NCBI GenBank assembly: GCA_002104905.1
Contig: MCFE01000074.1
Span: 62,001 to 126,000 of the forward strand
Direction: 5' to 3'
Length of the DNA: 64,000 nt
Source of the DNA: Basidiobolus meristosporus CBS 931.73
Lineage: Eukaryota > Basidiobolomycota > Basidiobolomycetes > Basidiobolales > Basidiobolaceae
In this document: positions 1-9,040 of the stretch, in pieces
How positions within the stretch are numbered: position 1 is the stretch's first letter
How the letters are laid out: every line of letters begins with the position of its first letter
Notes under the pieces: model-generated
Database searches by the model: none
Told to the model about the DNA's origin: nothing
What the model saw: the letters and a program-made list of their open reading frames with translations, nothing else
Position numbers and translations under genes: made by a program

Positions 1-293
1 ATATTATTATTACAATTTATCAATTAGACTCAGCTCAATTTTCAAGTCCATACAACTGATCAAAGTTGATGATTAGCATTATGATCAGATCATTCCAATT
101 TTTTAGGCATACTACCAAGTAGATATGCACATTGAATTTCAAGTTACTTGTTCAATTTAGTTGAACACAGATGCATATGCTGCTGGACAATAAATTAGTC
201 CAGTATTCAACACAGTTAAGTCTTATATGCCTATTACAGATTTCACACTCTCAATATGTATTTACTACTTATGAATATTTTGTTGAGTGGGAG
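1..293 (+). other. Degenerate retrotransposon 3' end
   Basis: No readable ORF. The stretch ends in a purine-rich tract, GAGTGGGAG (285-293), placed directly before an LTR start (TGTTG). The same arrangement ends the copia elements near 37,083 and (reversed) 18,049. I infer the decayed 3' end of a copia-type element, but no protein motif can be read. Confidence 0.4.
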
Positions 294-642
294 TGTTGTA
301 ATTATTGAGTTGTCACCTATATATTCCTGCTAACTTAGTCACATAGATCTTATACTTTGATTAGCATTCTGTCCTGACCAGATTTCTTGTAGGGATTTAC
401 TTGGAATATTTTCACCAAATTGTTGGGTACCCAGATTATTATTTTTCGCAAAGTTGTCCAAAAAACCCCAAACTTTGCACACATATTCTTGGGACCTTCC
501 TCAATAAACTCTACATGTTTGTTTTCTCTACTCTATCAATAGTATAAATACCATACTTTTGATCAATAAATCTACAAGTTAATAACATGTAAATCCTCTA
601 GTTCTCCACATCACTTCTAATACACCTCAGAATATTGCAACA
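294..642 (+). repeat. Copia LTR, diverged family A type
   Basis: About 349 bp, starting TGTTG and ending GCAACA. It shares with other family A LTRs a central block (near CAAACTTTGCACACA), a TATA-like AGTATAAATA and a polyadenylation-type AATAAA. It follows a polypurine tract, so it could be a 3' LTR. It is followed directly by copia A coding sequence rather than by a primer-binding site, so it was inserted into, or recombined with, an older copia A copy. Confidence 0.7.
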
Positions 643-821
643 AATAGAACACTTGATACAGAGGGAGAAGGAACTATCCAAGTAAACCTTAGAAGCAGTG
701 AAGTAAGCCATACACTGACCTTTAAAGAAGTACTCTATGTACCAGAAATAGCCAAGAACCTATTGCCTGTAAGCAAGGCCACAGCAGAAGGACTCAGTTT
801 CAGCTTTGACAATTCTGGATG
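643..821 (+). pseudogene. Copia A pol fragment (before integrase)
   Basis: Readable pieces such as TFKEVLYVPEIAKNL and ATAEGLSFSFDNSG match the region between protease and integrase in the other copia A copies (20,800-21,000 reversed, 58,430-58,600, 62,640-62,820). It is cut on the left by the LTR at 294-642 and on the right by the LTR starting at 822. It has no independent function. Confidence 0.75.
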
Positions 822-1152
822 TGTTGTAAATATTAGTGATTCCACCTAAATATTCTCCTAACTTAGTTACTTAAGTCATTACCTTCAAATCCTAGAGAAT
901 ACTGACCAAACTTCTTGTTGGGATTTACTTAGAATATTTACCCAGAACATGAAAATTAGATAAGTGGTCCTAACAGCCCCAAACCTTACACACATGTTCT
1001 TGCAACCTTCCTTAACCTATTCTATGTGTTTGTGATGCCAAGACCATGTAAAAGTATAAATACTACTTTTACATTCAATAAATCATTAAGTGAAAACCAC
1101 CTAATCTACTATTTTCCCAGTCACTTCCAATATCTCCAAGACTCTTACAACA
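822..1152 (+). repeat. Copia A 5' LTR
   Basis: 331 bp, TGTTGT to ACAACA, with TATA-like AGTATAAATACTAC followed by AATAAATC, the usual order of promoter and polyadenylation signal in an LTR. The primer-binding site follows directly. The partner 3' LTR is missing because this copy is cut at 10,319. Confidence 0.85.
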
Positions 1153-1165
1153 GGTTATGAGCCCC
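1153..1165 (+). other. Primer-binding site, anticodon-half tRNA-iMet type
   Basis: GGTTATGAGCCCC lies directly after the LTR. It is complementary to GGGCUCAUAACC, the anticodon stem-loop of initiator tRNA-Met, not to a tRNA 3' end. Drosophila copia is known to prime from such an internal half of tRNA-iMet. The ATG inside the site is in frame with gag. Confidence 0.75.
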
Positions 1166-1990
1166 AAGCTATCACTCTCTGCAGTGTCTACTACTGCTAT
1201 TACCGGAACTTTTCCCTCTGCTAAAAAGTTGGATAGATCTAACTACCAAGTGTGGAAGGTGAAGATGAAGATGCTACTACAAGAAAGAGGCCTTTGGGAT
1301 ATTGTCAAGGGAGAACAATGCCCTCCTAAAAATGTGGGAGAGAAAGCAATGAAGTACTAGAAGAAAGAAAAATGAGCCTTTAAGTGCATTTGCCTTAATG
1401 TTAAAGGCAAATTACTAATTCAATACTCAAGAGCAAAAACAGCAAAGAATGCCTGGAAGGCAGAGAAGACACCTACCAGTCATGTTCAGCTGCTAAGAAG
1501 ATGTATCTGGGACAAAAATTCTTTACTACAAAGATGCAGCCAGGGCATGAAATGAAAAATCTAATTAACAAAATTACCATGCTGGTAGATGAAATGGAAT
1601 CTGTGGGCATACCAACTACTGATGAGGATGTGATAGTTACCATCCTGAATAGCCTGACAGCCAAGTCTCAGAGCCTTGTATGAGTCCTAGAGTCCAGAAC
1701 TGAAGATTTAACCTTAAATTACGTATATGGAAGGCTCCTGGATGAAGAATTAAGAAAATCAAGCACAAATAAGAAGGAAGAAGAAAATGCTTTAATAAGC
1801 AATGATAACCAACAAAGGAGGTACCCAAGACCCTACAAAGGCAACAGCAACCTGCTTTGTAATTACTGCAAACGGAAAGGACACACATCAGACCAGTGTC
1901 TCAAAAAGAGAGATAATCAGCAAAAGAAGCCTGAATATGGAAATGCTGCAACAACTGAAGATAGACTATTCATATCTGCACTGAATATGA
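1157..1990 (+). pseudogene. Copia A gag, broken
   Basis: Gag of a Ty1/copia element, which would form the particle that packages element RNA. Visible parts are an N-terminal stretch with SNYQVWKVKMKMLLQERG, a middle with DEDVIVTILNSL, and a C-terminal CCHC zinc knuckle (CNYCKRKGHTSDQC) near 1,858-1,900. It is interrupted by a TAG at 1358-1360, a lost base around 1,470 and a TGA at 1681-1683. The start could be the ATG in the primer-binding site (1157) or a downstream site: other copies have MSTTAITG nine codons on, but here that ATG is GTG. It is a dead copy, split further downstream by gypsy-1. Confidence 0.85.
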
Positions 1991-2248
1991 ACACAAACAA
2001 GAGTTCTCAGATATGCTATATTGACTCTGGAGCATCTGAACACTTTACACACCAAAAAGAACTTTTTATATAACATCAAGAAATTCCAATTAAGAAGGTT
2101 TTCATGGGTGACAATAGTACACTTGATGCAGTGGGAGAAGGAACTGTCCAAGTAAACCTAAGAAGCATTAAAGGAAGCCATACACTGACCTTTAAAGAAG
2201 TACTCTATGTACCAGAAAAAGCTAAAAACCTACTATCTGTAAGCAAGG
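1991..2248 (+). pseudogene. Copia A protease region, broken
   Basis: Contains the aspartic protease motif (I)DSGASEHF near 2,020-2,045; the related copies read DSGASQHF. It continues to VLYVPEKAKNLLSVSK, where gypsy-1 inserts at 2,249. The reading resumes at 9,046. A stop (TAA at 2071-2073, in TTTATATAACATC) and frame loss make it non-functional. Confidence 0.8.
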
Positions 2249-2918
2249 TGTTGTGCATCAACATTTAAAACTTAGCCAATTTTACTCTGTTAGAAAATCT
2301 AGTAGCCTAACTGATTTTCCCTAACCCAACCATAATAATCCCTGTTATGGTTTATTTTATCACTTCTCAGAATCTATTTTTAGCTGTCACATGTGACCAA
2401 TTTTATGTGGTCATGACATCTTCAACTGATCTGCTAAGGCTTTCCAAGTGATTAGTCATCTGAGACTTATGCAACCACTTAGCAGTAGCTAAGACATCAG
2501 CTGATTAATGATGCAATTTTACATTTATCTTATGCACCTATCAATACCCTAACAGATTTCAATCAGTCCAGTCTCTTGGTGCTTACTAATGCAACTCAAT
2601 CAGAATAGTATAAATAAAGTTTACTGAACCTTTTGGTTTAGTGTATGTCTCAGCAAAATTAAGAGTTCAACAAATCCATTCTAATTTCTACCCAAGCTTA
2701 GCATATCTAGTACTCTCAAGAACACCAAGCCTAGCCTGCATAGCAAACCTACTTTGCTGCCTTTATAGCCCAACTCAGTCATACATAAGACCAATATTAG
2801 ACCAGAACATCTCTGCTAATATTTCTGCCACTGTTGACAATTCTAAGATTCTGCACTTAGTTATCACTTAGGTTCAGTGTACTTAGAGTTTTATTACACT
2901 TCTCACTTGGATACAACA
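2249..2918 (+). repeat. Gypsy-1 5' LTR
   Basis: 670 bp from TGTTGTGCATCAAC to GATACAACA. TATA-like AGTATAAATAAAG lies near 2,607. The last ~280 bp match 8,773-9,040 at the other end of the element with scattered differences. The sequence after it (TTTTTTTTGTTGAATTCC) is not a recognisable tRNA-complementary site. Confidence 0.85.
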
Positions 2919-2959
2919 TTTTTTTTGTTGAATTCCATTACATTCAACTGCATCACAAT

Positions 2960-3718
2960 ATGTCCTCAGCAGCAAGCAATGCAAATCTCTCCATGTTGAA
3001 AGAAGCCTGCAGAAATCAGGAAGAACTAACTGAACAGCTTGAAAACATCATGCATGAAAGAAACACTTTGATGCTTGAGCACTCCAAGCTTGCCCAGACA
3101 AGATGTGACAATCATCTTAGAGATGAACTTCTTGAAGTTATTTCCTGTTACCAAGATGAAATTGGAATTGTCAAAGAAGCCCTGGAGAATGTTGCCATTG
3201 TAATTGACAGCATTGTAAATCCATCAAGCCTTGCTCTGTATCAGCCACCAACAAGTCATGCCTTTGGATCCTCCAGATGTACATCTTGCCCTAGACCTAC
3301 CCCAGTGGTTGTCCCAAGAACCTTGCCTCTTTATGCTGAAGGAGCCAATGCCATAAAGAATCCTACTGAGTTTCTCTACAAGTTTAGCCATGTCTTAGCT
3401 GCACACCAGCTAGACCCTGACACCAATTGGGCTAGACTTCTGCCTCTCTGTCTCACCATGCAAGATGCCAACTGGGCTGAGGTGAACATTCCTTCCAATA
3501 GTACATGGAAAGTTGCCCAGAACCTCTTTTGTGGCCATTTTGAAGATCCCCTCAAGAAAGCGCATATAACCTGCAACTTATGGAAAACTAAAATGCAAAA
3601 AGGTGAATCTGTGCAATACTTCTGTGATAGATTCCAGAGACAAATGAGACTAGCTGGAGTTAGTGATGACCATCCATTGCTTACTTCTCATTTTCTTTCA
3701 ACTTTTCACACCAGCTAA
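2960..3718 (+). pseudogene. Gypsy-1 gag, N-terminal and capsid part
   Basis: A 252-codon open frame starting MSSAASNANL. Residues ~10-90 are predicted coiled coil (EELTEQLENIMHERN). From ~120 on it matches the retrotransposon Gag fold: NPTEFLYKFSHVL, a tryptophan in the middle (STWKVAQNLFCGHF) and ESVQYFCDRFQRQMRLAGV. The TAA at 3716-3718 ends the frame early; the related sequence continues to about 3,895 and, after the LTR D insertion, at 4,975. Gag would assemble particles; this copy cannot. Confidence 0.85.
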
Positions 3719-3899
3719 AGAGAAATACTGCTATTATCAAAGCATGCAACCCTGCACATACCTATGACAAAACCTCAGAGATATGTACACTTGCAATCAC
3801 CATGATTGCAGCTGTTAGCCAGCCTTCAGGCAACTCCATTCAATATGCAGCAACAACTGGAAAAGAGAGTAGTCATATGACTAAGAAGAAGTTAGGCGC

Positions 3900-4970
3900 T
3901 GTAGTGGGGTGACAGTGACACCCACTGACAGATGTGCTCATTCCCTTATTTTCTACTTCCCTATATCTCTACTACACTTATTTTAGTTTTATCCCATTTG
4001 TCTTACCCAATCAGTACTATCCCATAAGCCGGTTGACTATCACACCTGCTTACCTTATTGCATAAGTTACCCCTCACTTTATGTAAGATTACTAGCTATA
4101 AGTACTTCTATATTAGGCAAGTACCCGCGCCAGTACCTGTGACACATGATCAGCCTGTGTCACCATACCTACCATTTCCATACCGTATATGGTATCCCCA
4201 TGTTACACAGGTTTCAGAATACTGATTCCTGATTGGTTGGATGTGCTGTGCCTCTTAGAACCTTCCGGCACCTACTTAGAACATTCTTAGGTCATTCTGA
4301 TGTCATTAAGATTTCTATTGATCTTTGGAACCTTCTGGAACACCATGATTAGTAATCACTTAGCCAGTGAAAAAAGTATATAAGGGAGGCTATCCCTCAA
4401 CAATAAATCATCATCCCTTTTATCAATATACCAACTTGTTGATTAGTGTGATCACTGCTACCTGCTGCTACCTGAACTTCCAACCCTAGACCACAGGACA
4501 CTCCCAGGAAACCATGCTGACAGCCAACTGACCTTGGAGGCACTACTTGTGAGGAATACTCAGAGTAGGTATCTTTTATTATATTTGATTCTTTCCCAAG
4601 TTTGTTCTTGTACAGGCAAAGATACTTTTCTGTCTTTGTAACTATTGACCAAAGCTGCATTCTTATCAAGTCCCTGCTGGTGGAGTTTACAGTTGTTTTG
4701 ACTTTGGAAGCTTTAGTACATTGTCATCTCAAAGGACGCTGAACCCAGCACATACTTTTGTTAAGACGCCAACTAAGTTGGGGATTGTAGCTCAATAGTT
4801 TTCCCTTGACAAGCTTGTGGCTTTATTCCCCTTCACATTGGATTAGAGACAGAACCCAAGTATTCCTAGCAAGCTTTTGCCAGAGGTTATCGCACCCAGT
4901 GAACACCCCACACACAAAACACTTGAGAAGTGTTGGACGTATCTCTCCCTTGGACTTATACACCACCACA
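3900..4970 (+). repeat. Solo LTR, family D
   Basis: About 1,071 bp with inverted ends TGTAGTGG and CCACCACA. It is flanked by GCGC (3896-3899 and 4971-4974); a 5-bp duplication GCGCT is possible if the first T is not part of the LTR. It interrupts gypsy-1 gag, whose coding sequence resumes at 4,975. TATA-like AGTATATAAGG at 4,374 is followed by AATAAATC at 4,403, so the part after the polyadenylation signal is long. No internal region or second LTR is present, so it is a solo LTR from recombination. Partial copies lie at 10,320, 41,207 (reversed) and 41,583. Confidence 0.8.
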
Positions 4971-4974
4971 GCGC

Positions 4975-5190
4975 TAGCAAGCATTGTGAGCTTCATGGAA
5001 GATACTATCATTCTACCAGTGAGTGCAAAGGCATCACCAAGCGGTCAAACAACTCAGGAAACATGTCAGAGAAGCAGCAAAACCCCAAAACTGAGAATTC
5101 ATATGCTGATTACAAATGCTTTAAATGTGGAAAGATGGGACATAGATTGCTTGCCTGTCCTGAGAAGAACTCTACATCATTGGCACATAT
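4975..5190 (+). pseudogene. Gypsy-1 gag zinc-knuckle part
   Basis: After the LTR D insertion the frame reads CELHGRYYHSTSECKGI and then a CCHC knuckle, CFKCGKMGHRLLACP (about 5,118-5,162). Zinc knuckles bind the element's own RNA. The frame is then broken by an LTR-B fragment. Confidence 0.8.
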
Positions 5191-5502
5191 AGCTAAACTG
5201 ATGTTTATTGATAAAGAAGCTCAGTATTTATACCTTTATAGAAGTAATACAGCTGTAACACTAAGTAAGGAGGGTTTCTCAATATTCAGGAGCATTTTGT
5301 CACAGTTTCAGGGTTAGTACATAATAATTATTATTAGTGCTAATTTGATCCTGACTATAGGGGAATAATCATAAGATCATAGATCTGAAGAAAGTGGCAA
5401 AGTTAGAGCTGTAAATTAGTCCCACAGTGACCAAGACTAGTCGAGAATTGTTAAGTAAATTTTTAGCTGCTGAATGACAGCAAATAGCCCAATATTTCAA
5501 CA
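5190..5502 (-). repeat. Copia B LTR fragment
   Basis: Matches the plus-strand sequence of the copia B LTRs at 43,106-43,474 and 47,424-47,792 in the same reversed orientation, ending AATATTTCAACA. About the first 60 bp are lost or too diverged, so no target duplication can be shown. It probably entered gypsy-1 as a solo LTR. Confidence 0.75.
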
Positions 5503-6361
5503 CATTCAACCAATGATATGACACAGTATGAGGAAGCATATGAAGAACTTACAGTTCAAGATTATCACAACCTCTTTGAAATTCTGGCTAAAATTGCAAC
5601 TGTTCAAGAAAAGAAGCAACCAATTGCACAGCCATAAGCTATAGAGGTGCCACTCAAACTCAATGACCAATCATACATAGCACTACTGGATACTGGATCA
5701 TCCAACTCTATTGTATCACCTAATGTTACCAAAGAACTCAAATTGGCAATAGAAAAGCAACCAGAAAAATCATACTTGCGGCTAAGGACCTCTCAGCCCC
5801 AAGAATTGGTATCACCAACCCAATCAGCATACCCTGTGATTCAATAAAGATAATCCATCAGATGGAAGTTATTGACATTCCAGATGGACCTCTGATAGAC
5901 ATTGGTCTAGACACCTTCACTAAACTTGGCTTTCACATAGGTGGACTACCAGTTTCATATTTTGGAATCACTAAGTCTCAGCTACCCAGAATGGATCAGA
6001 TTCCAGAGATTTTCTCTCCCCATCCATAAGCAGAGGAGTCAACCCCAACTTTTTAAGCGTATTTTCAATCAATCAAATTGGAAATCAGCCAGCCATAGAA
6101 AGAAACCAAGACAATCCCAGGAACAGCTTCTGCACTATTCCGGAATCCATTGTTACACTAGAAACCCCACCTGGTGAGTCAACATGGAGGAGGCAATACC
6201 AAATTCTGCATTCTTGTCAACACTTGGTTGATGAAATAGTCCAGAAGTGGGTTGACAATATAATTATCAATCAAGCCCCTGCCAACACAACATTCAACAG
6301 CCATTTGATGCTTACACCTAAGAAAGATGCCAATGGAAATCTAACTCTGAAGTGACCCTGT
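5503..6361 (+). pseudogene. Gypsy-1 protease and linker
   Basis: The frame at 5,647-5,847 reads VPLKLNDQSYIALLDTGSSNSIVSP, split here as an aspartic protease with active-site motif DTGSS near 5,689. It would cut the Gag-Pol chain. The following stretch to 6,361 is broken by stops and frame changes, with weak traces of the link to reverse transcriptase (near 6,200-6,360: VDNIIINQAPANTTFNS). Confidence 0.75.
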
Positions 6362-7036
6362 TTGGACCCTAGACCTCCAAATAAGCTTCTCCAAGATGAT
6401 ATAGTTCCAATTCCAAGAATTCAGGATTTCTTTTCCTCACTTGTGGGTGCAAAAGTATTCTCCAAATTGGACTTAAAGGATGCATATCACCAATTCCAGA
6501 TCCATCCAAATCATCAGCATAAGAGTGCCTTTTCTTGGAATAATATGCAATGGATGTTTCAGGGAGCTCCCTTTGGCCTAAAGACACTGACCAGCAGGTT
6601 CCAGAGAGTCAATACTATAATACTCATGTATGCACCATACACCTTAGTATTTGTTGATGATGTTATCATATTTTCCATAAACCAAGATAATCATGCAACC
6701 CATGTCACTGATGTAATCAATAGACTGACAACTGCTGGACTGATTCTTAATGCAGAAAAGTGCAGCTTTGCCGGCCTCAAAATCAATCTACTTGGATTCA
6801 TTGTCACACCAGATGGCCACCAGCTTGATCCTTACAAACTGCTCAATATTCTTGAATGGCCAAAACCCACTAGTGCTAAGCAACTCCAACATTATCTTGG
6901 AGTATTCAACTATTTCAGGGAACACATTCCTCTCGTATCCTTATTAAGTGCCCCTTTGGATGCATTATGCCATAGTCCTGATCTTCCCTTAGCCTGGAAC
7001 AAGGCTCATTACCAAGCATTTGAATCACTCAGCTAA
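6362..7036 (+). pseudogene. Gypsy-1 reverse transcriptase
   Basis: A 224-codon open part. Visible motifs: KVFSKLDLKDAYHQFQI (fingers), APFGLKTLTSRFQ, the catalytic FVDD at residues 97-100 of this frame (6,650-6,661), CSFAGLKINLLGFIV, and the thumb PTSAKQLQHYLGVFNYFR. The usual Ty3/gypsy motif is Y[LV]DD; F for Y is seen in some gypsy elements. It copies element RNA to DNA in the particle. The upstream start is arbitrary because a TGA (6355-6357) breaks the frame. Confidence 0.88.
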
Positions 7037-7597
7037 TAACTCCCACAAGCACCCACCATATCCTTTCCAGTCTTTACTAAAGCCTTTGTTGTTGCTAAAG
7101 AAGCATCTAATGTTGGGTTAGGGGCTGTCTTTTACCAGGATGAAGACCAAAATCCATCTCACTGGATCTCTTTTCAAGCCAGATCCCTACAATCTGCTGA
7201 GAGAAGATACTCTGCCACCAAGAAGGAGCTACTTGCCATAGTCTTTGCCTTGAGGAAGGTTAATCAGTACTTATGGGGTAACTCTTTGACTTTGTACACA
7301 GACTGCCAAGCCCTTGTCTATATCCATACTCAAAAGACTCTGCCTCCAATGCTTACTAACTGGCTTGATACTCTACTTGATTATGAATATACAGTTATAT
7401 ATTGCCCAGGAATCCTCAACATCCTGCCTGACCACCTTTCAAGACTTTTCCCAACCTCACCTTGGGAGGGACATGTGATTACTGACATAATCAGTAAGCT
7501 CACTAAAGCTTCCAAAATAATTCCTCAACTGGATTCAGCAACTTGGAAAATCCCACATGCCAATGAAAGAAAAATATTGATACAGAGGAGTCATTAA
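7037..7597 (+). pseudogene. Gypsy-1 RNase H
   Basis: Continues the RT frame after a TAA at 7,034. Readable: TKAFVVAKEASNVGLGAVFYQ, SAERRYSATKKELLAIVFALRK, TLYTDCQALVYI and NILPDHLSRLFP, the standard Ty3/gypsy RNase H series. In the first motif the catalytic D (usually TDAS) is replaced (AKEAS), so activity would be lost. A further stop ends the frame at 7,597. Confidence 0.8.
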
Positions 7598-8560
7598 CTT
7601 GGCCACTTTGGAGCTGACACACTTATGAAGAAGCTACACTCTGATGGATATCAGTGGCCAAATATCAAAGCTGACTGCCTAGCATTTGCCAAGTCTTGCA
7701 GAAAATGTCAGCTTTACAATATCAGCTGGCATGGATTTCACCTTTGGAGTCCCATCCATGCAATCCTTCCTATGGATCATATTGCAGTTGATCTAGCTGG
7801 AACTTTCACCACTAGTGATGATGGTTATCACTACCTCTTTGTAACAGTGGATGTATGAATACATTTTGTCATCCTCAAAGCTATCCCAGACAGGTATGCT
7901 GCCACTTTTGCACAAGCACTATCCAAGCTCTTCTGCCTTTTTGGATTCCCTAAGGCCATTCAATCAGACAATGGAGCAGAATTTGTAAATCATCTGATCA
8001 AAGCCCTCTGCCAGAATAGCACCACTGACCACTGTCTGATCACTCCATATCATCCAAAAGCTAACGGACTTGCTGAAAGACATGTTCAGACCTCAGTGAA
8101 CATCATCAGGAAATCTATCAAAGGTATCAAGAAGAATTGGGTCAAGTACATTCCCACTGTACAGTATGCTATCAGTACCAAAATTGCCGCTCTACATGGA
8201 TCATCATTGTTTTCTTTGATGTTTGGAGGAATTTACAACCACTTTGGGGACTACCCAAATACAGAGCTAGCAGGCTTAAATACAGACAAGCTCAAGAACC
8301 GGCTTGAGTACCTTACAAACATTGTCTACCCTGCCATCAGTGCCAGAAGTAAGGCCACACAGCAAAAGATGACTTAAACATACACCTCAAGACACAGGAA
8401 CAGCAGCTTTCCAGATGGGACATATGTCATGACACTGGATCCAATCTAACAATCTAAACTGACCCCAAATATGAAGGCCCATTCAAAGTTGTTAGCATTA
8501 CAACCGGAGTATCTTATGTACTTTAGGACAATACTGGAGCACTGCTACCCAAAAACTTTC
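7598..8560 (+). pseudogene. Gypsy-1 integrase
   Basis: Zinc-binding N-terminus: GHFGADTLMKKLHSDGYQWP and CRKCQ (7,600-7,715). Core: DHIAVDLAGTF, SDNGAEF near 7,968, and NGLAERHVQ near 8,065, giving the D, D and E of the retroviral-type integrase. A TGA at 7,856 and a TAA at 8,375 break it. It would insert the DNA copy into the host genome. Confidence 0.85.
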
Positions 8561-8589
8561 CACCTTTTTCACTCAAACCTATATCTCAA

Positions 8590-8770
8590 GACCCAGTTAC
8601 TTCTGAATACTATGAAGTTGAAGCTATTGTTGACCATGATGGAGAAGAACTAAATTGCCTTTATTTAGTCAAGTGGAAAGGTTATGATGCCAAACACAAC
8701 ACCTGGGAACCTTACACCAACTTTGATGATGTTGCCATCATTGATCAGTATTGGAGCTGCAGGGGACCCA
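8590..8770 (+). pseudogene. Gypsy-1 chromodomain
   Basis: The frame reads YEVEAIVDHDGEELN, YLVKWKGY and NTWEPYTNF, the three classic chromodomain pieces with the aromatic cage positions Y, W and W/Y. In chromoviruses this domain at the integrase end reads methylated histones (such as H3K9me) and steers insertion to heterochromatin. It sits at the right place, after integrase and before the 3' LTR. Confidence 0.9.
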
Positions 8771-8772
8771 AC

Positions 8773-9040
8773 AAAATTAAGAATTCAACAAATCCATTCT
8801 AGTTTCTACCCAAGCTTAGCATATCTAGCACTCTAAAGAACACCAAGCCTAGCCTGCATAGCAAACCTAATCTGTTGTCTTTATAGCCCAACTCAGTTAT
8901 ATATAGACCAATATTAGACTAGAACCTCTCTGCTAATATTTCTGTCACTGTTGACAATTCTAAGATTCTGCACTTAGCTAGCACTTAGGTGCATTTAGCT
9001 CATTCAAGAGTTTTATTGCACTTTTCTCTTGGATACAACA
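8773..9040 (+). repeat. Gypsy-1 3' LTR, 5'-truncated
   Basis: Aligns with about 2,655-2,918 of the 5' LTR (AAAATTAAGA-TTCAACAAATCC onward). Roughly the first 400 bp are deleted, including the normal TG start and the polypurine tract. It ends GATACAACA and is followed by the target duplication CAAGG. Confidence 0.85.

Larger units (their letters stand above)
2249..9040 (+). mobile_element. Gypsy-1: chromodomain Ty3/gypsy element (chromovirus)
   Basis: Bounded by the 5-bp duplication CAAGG (2244-2248 and 9041-9045), which restores the copia A reading frame region when removed. Order: 5' LTR, gag, zinc knuckle, protease, reverse transcriptase, RNase H, integrase, chromodomain, partial 3' LTR. 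This order, with a chromodomain after integrase, defines chromoviruses. Two later insertions (LTR D at 3,900-4,970 and an LTR-B piece at about 5,190-5,502) lengthen it. It carries many stops and is inactive. The first ~400 bp of the 3' LTR are missing. Confidence 0.92.

Noticed and set aside
4397-4669. 90-codon minus-strand ORF repeated at 10,357-10,629
   Set aside because: It lies in LTR D and is kept only because the two LTR copies are nearly identical. No known motif, and it overlaps the promoter and polyadenylation region.
4779-4850. tRNA-like start GGGGATTGTAGCTCAATAG in LTR D
   Set aside because: The first part resembles a tRNA A box, but no B box (GGTTCGA-type) or closing acceptor stem fits. 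Likely chance.
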